Under the pieces are notes generated by a model. That model did no database searches, was not told the DNA's origin, and was given only the letters and a program-made list of their open reading frames with translations. 6,808 nucleotides of DNA, from positions 1-6,808 of the forward strand of contig CACZSM010000083.1 in the NCBI GenBank assembly GCA_902783815.1. Reading direction: 5' to 3'. Shown here piece after piece: positions 1-3,639 of the stretch. Positions within the stretch are counted from its first letter, which is position 1; each line of letters starts with the position of its first letter. Position numbers and translations under genes: made by a program. Origin of the DNA: an uncultured Ruminococcus sp. (lineage in GTDB: Bacteria; Bacillota; Clostridia; Oscillospirales; Acutalibacteraceae).

Positions 1-75
1 CTTGCGCGTCCGCTTCTGTAGCTCACAACAGAAAGAAAGTATTTTAAATGCTGATATGAAATTTTCTAAGAGCAA

Positions 76-112
76 CACCGAATGGTCTCTGGCGAGTTGA
101 GACTATTCGGTG
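76..112 (+). repeat. 14-bp hairpin at the left edge, wobble pattern favouring plus-strand RNA
   Basis: Arms 76-89 (CACCGAATGGTCTC) and 99-112 (GAGACTATTCGGTG) pair over 14 bases with a 9-base loop. The single deviation is a G.U wobble on the plus strand but an A-C mismatch on the minus strand. No U-tract follows on either strand. A smaller inverted repeat, TTCTGT/ACAGAA, lies at 14-33. The role is unknown: an RNA element, a protein-binding site or part of a transfer origin are possible. No gene is supported in 1-240. Confidence 0.6.
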
Positions 113-143
113 GAAAGAAACAAGCCTTTCACCTATTGCACTC

Positions 144-199
144 AAATCGGAAAAATGCACCCCGATTTTTCGAAATTTTTTTATTTTTCAGCGTTTTTA
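144..199 (+). terminator. Weak terminator-like hairpin on the plus strand
   Basis: Arms AAATCGG (144-150) and CCGATTT (162-168) enclose an 11-base loop and are followed by a T-rich stretch (TTCGAAA, T-rich to about 197). It would end a plus-strand transcript entering from the left, convergent with the sigma-like gene. The stem is short and no plus-strand gene is visible, so the assignment is weak. Confidence 0.35.
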
Positions 200-240
200 C
201 CAAATCTACGACTTTGCTTTTATGTGTTTTCACAATAAAA

Positions 241-786
241 TTAGATTAGATTTTCGGGATTGCCGCCCATATCCAAATACTTCTTCACAAAGTAGGATTT
301 AAAAATTGATAAAGCTGCGGTTATGCTTTTTGTAGCATTTTTCCTGCTGACTCCTTCATGCTCTGCTATATCCTCGTATTTCATTCCCTTCTCATAACGC
401 AGAATAAACCTCCTTTTCATTTTTTCTGAAAGTCGTTTATCAGACATAAAAGTTTCAATCGCAAAGCTATAACATTCCTCGATCATGTCATCTTCTTCTG
501 CGTTTTCCAGCATCTCTTCTAAGGTTATAGAAGCTCCCGAAACAGCTTCATCTAATCTGGACAAAGAAACATTATTCTTCGTGACTCTGTTTGCAATAGT
601 TGATTCCTCTTCATAATTAGAGTCTGACCAATTCTTCCAGAATTTAAAATCAGCCTCCGTCAAGGTAGGATCAGACTTCAAAAAGCTCTCCAAAGTAATA
701 GCTGTGTCACCTGAAACCTCCGAGTTGTAAACGATATCTTCGCTGTATTTATTTGCCGCATAAGCAGTCTTCTGATAATTTTTCAT
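241..786 (-). CDS. Sigma-70 region 4-like DNA-binding protein (mobile-element type sigma-like factor)
   Basis: This 181-residue protein has a C-terminal region resembling sigma-70 region 4: LSEKMKRRFILRYEKGMKYE (119-138) leads into a helix-turn-helix at about 137-163 (YEDIAEHEGVSRKNATKSI). The N-terminal half is acidic and contains DFKFWKNWSDSNYEEE and NVSLSRLDE segments. It shows no obvious sigma region 2, so it may be a regulator rather than a full sigma factor. Proteins of this kind are common on clostridial conjugative or integrative elements near recombinase and transfer genes; none of those are visible here. The ATG at 786 has a strong ribosome binding site (GGAGGA) that lies inside a predicted sequestering hairpin, so translation may be controlled. 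An alternative minus-strand frame overlapping its start (to 982) lacks support. Confidence 0.8.
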   Translation of the reverse strand: MKNYQKTAYAANKYSEDIVYNSEVSGDTAITLESFLKSDPTLTEADFKFWKNWSDSNYEEESTIANRVTKNNVSLSRLDEAVSGASITLEEMLENAEEDDMIEECYSFAIETFMSDKRLSEKMKRRFILRYEKGMKYEDIAEHEGVSRKNATKSITAALSIFKSYFVKKYLDMGGNPENLI

Positions 787-1030
787 TTTTATCCTCCGAA
801 TTAAATTGATATTTTTGTCGAGATTTCAATTCGTTTCGGAGGAGCTCTTGCACAATACAAAACGTCCTCCCATCGCCTATGGAACATTGCTGTTCCTCTT
901 GTGTCGAAGGACACAAACACGCTGATGAAAGGACTCTTGCTTTGCTCGCCTGAAAAAGGGTGCAACAAACTAAGGGTACCAATACTGCTTTTCCATAATC
1001 AATATGAGATCAGCGTATTTGTATCCTTCG
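787..1030 (-). promoter_or_regulatory. Structured 5' leader of the sigma-like gene that can hide its ribosome binding site
   Basis: No protein gene is credible between 787 and 1300; this half of the gap is RNA structure. Read on the minus strand from 1030: the 22-bp stem; a local hairpin at 901-914; a hairpin at 881-896 (GGAACA, loop GCAA, TGTTCC: a GNRA loop); GGAGGA at 865-870; TCCTCCGAA at 835-843; an inner helix AATTGA/TCAATT (826-831 with 804-809); and TTCGGAGGA at 792-800, the Shine-Dalgarno of the gene at 241-786. The Shine-Dalgarno pairs perfectly over 9 bases with 835-843. The upstream GGAGGA could instead capture the same TCCTCC and free it. Pairings are seen; switching is inferred. 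No confident promoter was found, so transcription might come by read-through past 1073. Confidence 0.5.
905..1030 (-). repeat. Inverted repeat forming a 22-bp minus-strand RNA stem with an 82-base loop
   Basis: Arms at 1009-1030 and 905-926 are complementary over 22 bases. The minus-strand arms begin CGAAGGA and end ACGCTGAT. Only two positions differ from perfect pairing, and both become U.G wobbles in minus-strand RNA but A-C mismatches in plus-strand RNA. This points to an RNA transcribed leftward, in the direction of the sigma-like gene. The 3' arm overlaps a separate local hairpin at 901-914 (GTGTC/GACAC), so the two cannot form together. Confidence 0.8.
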
Positions 1031-1072
1031 CCCTTGTACTTCAGGCTTAGAATATTTATTTTCTTTGTCGGT

Positions 1073-1143
1073 AAAAACAAAAAAGACCACCGACAGGGTA
1101 GACTGATAGATAAACTCTATCAATCTTTCCTTGTCGGTGGTCT
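1073..1143 (-). terminator. Long rho-independent terminator after the zinc-ribbon genes
   Basis: Perfect 12-base arms (1132-1143 and 1084-1095, AGACCACCGACA with TGTCGGTGGTCT) enclose a second hairpin (TGATAGA/TCTATCA, 1104-1122). On the minus strand the stem is followed by T6-G-T5 (1084-1073). This should terminate transcripts from the LexA/zinc-ribbon unit. On the plus strand no U-tract follows, so it is one-directional. Confidence 0.85.
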
Positions 1144-1180
1144 CTCACTTATGTCTGGAATAACTACCGATGAATATTCG

Positions 1181-1196
1181 GGCGATTTTCATCGCC
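1181..1196 (-). other. GNRA-tetraloop hairpin in the 3' region of the LexA/zinc-ribbon unit
   Basis: On the minus strand six perfect base pairs (GGCGAT with ATCGCC) close a GAAA loop, a classic GNRA tetraloop. On the plus strand the loop would be TTTC, so the feature looks designed for minus-strand RNA. It lies about 40 bases before the terminator stem. Confidence 0.5.
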
Positions 1197-1200
1197 ACAC

Positions 1201-1212
1201 GGTCAAGTGACC
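1201..1212. repeat. Short palindrome GGTCA-AG-TGACC
   Basis: Two perfect 5-base arms are separated by AG. It could be a dimeric protein-binding site or a minor RNA hairpin. It lies between the stranded tail and the GNRA hairpin at 1181-1196. No binding protein can be assigned. Confidence 0.35.
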
Positions 1213-1223
1213 TGGAGAAGGAC

Positions 1224-1289
1224 TTACGCAGCCTGTTTCATCTCAGCCTTTCCGTCGTGATGCCGCTGATTATATTTTAACTGTTTTTA
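1224..1289 (-). pseudogene. Possible orphan 3' end of a lost coding sequence
   Basis: Between an in-frame TAA (1287-1289) and a TAA at 1224-1226 the minus strand reads 20 codons ending HHDGKAEMKQAA. The peptide looks like a normal charged protein C-terminus but has no credible start; the only ATG leaves five codons. It sits directly after the second zinc-ribbon gene and before a hairpin-rich block with a terminator. This fits a gene tail stranded by recombination. I cannot name the parent gene, and chance is possible at this length. Confidence 0.3.
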
Positions 1290-1300
1290 AAATAGATTGA

Positions 1301-1516
1301 CTAAATAACCTCCTGATATCCATAATCGATATCTTCCTCATCTTGCGGTGTGTAAATATCGATTTTTAAATGTCTTCTTCCAATTTTTGTGCGAACCATC
1401 TCCACGCCGCACACTGGACATTCCGCTTTGATCTGATTCTTCTTGTCTTTTATGCCGCTTACTTCTGTGTTACAGTTCGGACAATACCAAGAGTAGATCC
1501 TCCAATCTTGCAGCAT
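1301..1516 (-). CDS. Small zinc-ribbon protein of unknown function (second of a tandem pair)
   Basis: The 71 residues carry CPNC at 12-15 and CPVC at 33-36, exactly the register of the neighbour at 1540-1746. The two align without gaps onward: a Gly at 37, Lys at 44, Arg at 47 and His at 49 are shared. After that this protein has a separate acidic tail (PQDEEDIDYGYQE). A zinc-ribbon fold is likely; a role in DNA or RNA binding is plausible but not shown. The ATG at 1516 has a good ribosome binding site (AAAGGAGA) within the 23-base gap, which supports translation. It is the last intact gene before the terminator at 1073-1143. No specific family function is recognised. Confidence 0.8.
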   Translation of the reverse strand: MLQDWRIYSWYCPNCNTEVSGIKDKKNQIKAECPVCGVEMVRTKIGRRHLKIDIYTPQDEEDIDYGYQEVI

Positions 1517-1539
1517 TGCCTATCTCCTTTGCTTTAGCT

Positions 1540-1746
1540 TTATTTATTCGTTAGAGAAACTAAGACCTGACAGTCTTCCATTCGATATGTCGGTATCCTG
1601 TGTGTTCTTACATATTTCAGTATTTGAACAGCATTACCGCACTTTTCGCATTCCATCCAACCATCTGTTTCGTTCAAATCAAGTGACTTGTTCAACATCC
1701 CGCAGATCGGACATTCCACATCAACAGAATTATCAATATGAGACAT
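1540..1746 (-). CDS. Small zinc-ribbon protein of unknown function (first of a tandem pair)
   Basis: This is a 68-residue protein with two CxxC knuckles, CPIC at 12-15 and CEKC at 33-36, the spacing of a small zinc ribbon that could bind nucleic acid or a protein partner. It has no signal peptide or membrane segment. The start is well supported by an ideal ribosome binding site (GGAGGT, about 6 bases before the ATG). It lies 111 bases after the LexA-like gene and 23 bases before a second protein with the same cysteine register, so the three probably form one unit. I see no clear separate promoter in the 111-base gap. The specific function is not recognised. Confidence 0.8.
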   Translation of the reverse strand: MSHIDNSVDVECPICGMLNKSLDLNETDGWMECEKCGNAVQILKYVRTHRIPTYRMEDCQVLVSLTNK

Positions 1747-1857
1747 CTCTTACCTCCGTAACATATAATATTGATTTATAAAATTTGTACTTATTCACTT
1801 CTCTGATACCGTCAACATCAATATCATCATCGGAAAAGCACATAAATTAAAGAGCTT

Positions 1858-2493
1858 TTAATAATTGGGCTTATGTATTCCGCTTAAATTTTTAATGACA
1901 TATTTAGCTACACCTTGAACTATCAGTTTATCTACAAGGATCTCTTCATTGGGATATACATCTTCATTCATATAGCTTAGAACGACTTTATTGTCTTCAT
2001 TGATTCCGCTATACTTTTTTAATGTATTCTCATTTGAATTGATAAGAGCAACTACTATGTCTCCAACTTCAGCTACTGTTTGCTGCTCGATAACTACCAT
2101 ATCGCCTTCGCAGATCCCTGCGTCAACCATAGAATCTCCTGTTGCTCGGAGTATGTAGAAAGTTCCCTTGCCAAAAATTGAAGCCGGCAGATTTACATAA
2201 TCTTCAACATACTCTTCTTCAGTCACAGCTTCACCACATGGTATAGAACCAACGATTTGGCAGGCGGATAGGAGAGTATTTTCGGAATTCAACTCTTTCG
2301 TCTCGATAGAATCACCTTTATAGACGATCATTCCTTCCTTATCCATCTCAATCAGATACTTATATATGGTAGTACGACTATACCCAAATTGATCTGCTAT
2401 TTTGCCAATCGAAGGAGAATACCCGTATTCTCGTCGAAAAACATTTACAAAGTTATATATCTTCAGTTTTAGCTCTTTGCTTTTAGATCTCAT
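1858..2493 (-). CDS. LexA-family (S24 peptidase) self-cleaving transcriptional repressor
   Basis: The 211 residues match the size and layout of LexA. An N-terminal winged helix-turn-helix (about 8-58, with YGYSPSIGKIADQFGYSRTT as the recognition region) is followed by a hinge and a C-terminal S24 autoprotease domain. The cleavage site is Cys86-Gly87 (SIPCGEAV), the nucleophile is Ser121 (TGDSMVDAG) and the general base is Lys159 (NTLKKY), so the catalytic dyad is complete. RecA filaments formed on damaged DNA would trigger self-cleavage and derepression. A Cys-Gly scissile bond is the UmuD-like variant of the usual Ala-Gly. The start has a good binding site (AAGGTGG, 7 bases upstream). It has its own promoter and a candidate operator. 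The DNA-binding domain looks divergent from housekeeping LexA, so it could be a second, element-borne repressor; the sequence alone does not settle this. Confidence 0.88.
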   Translation of the reverse strand: MRSKSKELKLKIYNFVNVFRREYGYSPSIGKIADQFGYSRTTIYKYLIEMDKEGMIVYKGDSIETKELNSENTLLSACQIVGSIPCGEAVTEEEYVEDYVNLPASIFGKGTFYILRATGDSMVDAGICEGDMVVIEQQTVAEVGDIVVALINSNENTLKKYSGINEDNKVVLSYMNEDVYPNEEILVDKLIVQGVAKYVIKNLSGIHKPNY

Positions 2494-2518
2494 ATAAAAA
2501 CCACCTTCAAGCTATCGC

Positions 2519-2530
2519 TAACAGTTGTTC
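2519..2530 (-). promoter_or_regulatory. Candidate LexA-type operator (autoregulation)
   Basis: The minus strand reads GAACAACTGTTA, matching the Gram-positive SOS box core GAAC-N4-GTTC at seven of eight fixed positions. It lies about 10-20 bases downstream of the predicted transcription start and upstream of the ribosome binding site. That is a fitting place for a repressor to block its own gene. Binding is an inference from position and motif. Confidence 0.45.
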
Positions 2531-2546
2531 TCTTTGCTGTGTATCT

Positions 2547-2575
2547 ATTATATACCAGCCTGTTTTAAATTTCAA
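2547..2575 (-). promoter_or_regulatory. Sigma-A type promoter of the LexA-like repressor gene
   Basis: On the minus strand TTGAAA (2570-2575) and a perfect TATAAT (2547-2552) are separated by exactly 17 bases. Transcription should start near 2540, giving a leader of about 47 bases before the ATG at 2493. The promoter sits just after the terminator of the upstream operon, so the repressor unit is transcribed independently. Confidence 0.85.
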
Positions 2576-2587
2576 TAGCCTTTTCGT

Positions 2588-2624
2588 AAAAAGAAATGTG
2601 GTGACGCCAAATGACATCACCACA
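2588..2624 (-). terminator. Rho-independent terminator of the mod-res-WYL operon
   Basis: On the minus strand a 12-bp stem (arms TGTGGTGATGTC and GGCGTCACCACA, loop ATTT) is followed at once by TTTCTTTTT. Two pairs are U.G wobbles only when read on the minus strand; on the plus strand they would be A-C mismatches. Orientation is therefore clear. It lies 9 bases past the WYL gene stop and just upstream of the next promoter. Confidence 0.9.
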
Positions 2625-2632
2625 CCTAATTA

Positions 2633-3616
2633 TCATATATTTTGCTTTTCTGCTGCCCTCTTTATCATATCGGCATAATCTTTCTTAGCCTCTTTCGGAG
2701 CTAATATCTCTACCTTACCGTCAAAGCCGAATATCCAACTATAGAATATATGGCTTGTTGCAGTAAGTACCTTAACTTTGAACGTATCGCCGTCTGTATC
2801 ATATGGCTTAATGTTTTCGCCAAACTGATCAACGATTGCACTCATTGTACCGTCTTTACAAAGGAGTTCAACTGTTTTTCGATCATCATCAAACATTCGA
2901 AACATCGTGCTGACATATTCGTTGATATCAAATCCGTCAGGAGCAGGTACAGCTTCTTCTTCAAGTACCGTCGGGACATCATCAATACGATCAATTCGAA
3001 AACTTACTATGTCATCATACTTATCGGAATGTCCGACCATGTAATAATAATCACCATTCCACACGAGCTTATATGGACTGAATATATATCCCTCGCCATT
3101 GTTTCTGAGGACTCTCCCCTTTTCATCATCGTAGGTGCAATATTTGAAAGAAATCTTTCTTTTGCCGTTGATGGCATTATGAATTGTATCGACAGTAAGG
3201 AATACTTTGCCACTTCCGTGCTTTATCCTGTTCTCGACCTCTACGCTGCGCTTCAAGGTTTTGGATGCGAAGGGTCCGCCATACTTACTGAGTTTGTTAA
3301 TAAGAGTCTCGCTTTTGGTTTTAGGAATAAACTTTGCCGCTGCAACAGCGTCAATAATAACCTTTAACTCTGCTAAATCCAGATTGCGGTCTATAAAGCG
3401 ATATTGGTTTTGTGAGCTTCTGTAAAAATCAACATCTATTCCGGCGGCTATAATATTATCTATATCTTTCTTGATCGTTTGCCGATTAGATTTAATACCA
3501 TAGTCATCCAACAAAAAGGATAAAATCTCTGAGATCGTAATAGGATGATCTTCGTCCGAGTGATTATACAGGATTTGCAGGACATAGATTGGGCGGTAAT
3601 TTTCTGAATAAGCCAT
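2633..3616 (-). CDS. WYL-domain transcriptional regulator, last gene of the mod-res operon
   Basis: The protein has 327 residues. Residues 1-75 form a winged helix-turn-helix of the DeoR/HTH_11 kind (helices around YRPIYVLQILY and SNRQTIKKDIDNII, wing near YRSSQNQYRF). Residues about 135-215 form a WYL domain (KRKISFKYC, then SPYKLVWNGDYYYMVGH and VSFRIDRI). Here the namesake Trp-Tyr-Leu reads Tyr-Tyr-Met (191-193), and the conserved arginines R207 and R210 are kept. The remainder matches the usual C-terminal extension (WCX). WYL proteins are ligand-responsive regulators, thought to sense nucleotides or nucleic acid, and several control phage-defence loci. The gene starts 23 bases after the res stop with only a weak binding site (ACGGTAG), and an intrinsic terminator closes the unit 9 bases beyond its stop. 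It probably regulates, or is an accessory of, this restriction operon; that role is inferred from position. Confidence 0.9.
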   Translation of the reverse strand: MAYSENYRPIYVLQILYNHSDEDHPITISEILSFLLDDYGIKSNRQTIKKDIDNIIAAGIDVDFYRSSQNQYRFIDRNLDLAELKVIIDAVAAAKFIPKTKSETLINKLSKYGGPFASKTLKRSVEVENRIKHGSGKVFLTVDTIHNAINGKRKISFKYCTYDDEKGRVLRNNGEGYIFSPYKLVWNGDYYYMVGHSDKYDDIVSFRIDRIDDVPTVLEEEAVPAPDGFDINEYVSTMFRMFDDDRKTVELLCKDGTMSAIVDQFGENIKPYDTDGDTFKVKVLTATSHIFYSWIFGFDGKVEILAPKEAKKDYADMIKRAAEKQNI

Positions 3617-3639
3617 AATTTTACTACCGTTTCATAATA

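Noticed and set aside
2..100. Tail of a plus-strand gene entering from the left edge
   Set aside because: The frame is open for only 32 codons, which is readily expected by chance, and no family is recognisable.
749..982. Minus-strand open frame of 77 codons overlapping the start of the sigma-like gene
   Set aside because: It starts with a TTG lacking a ribosome binding site, has cysteine-rich unprotein-like composition, overlaps the well-supported ATG at 786, and lies over RNA hairpins that explain the region better.
905..1030. Template/variable repeat pair of a diversity-generating retroelement
   Set aside because: The two copies are inverted rather than direct, differ at only two positions, and no reverse transcriptase gene is present; an RNA stem is the simpler reading.
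1004..1210. Plus-strand open frame of 68 codons
   Set aside because: It runs antisense through the long stem and the terminator hairpin, has no convincing ribosome binding site, and its sequence has no protein features.
2750..3425. Plus-strand open frames antisense to the WYL gene
   Set aside because: They are shadows of a strong coding sequence with recognisable domains on the minus strand.
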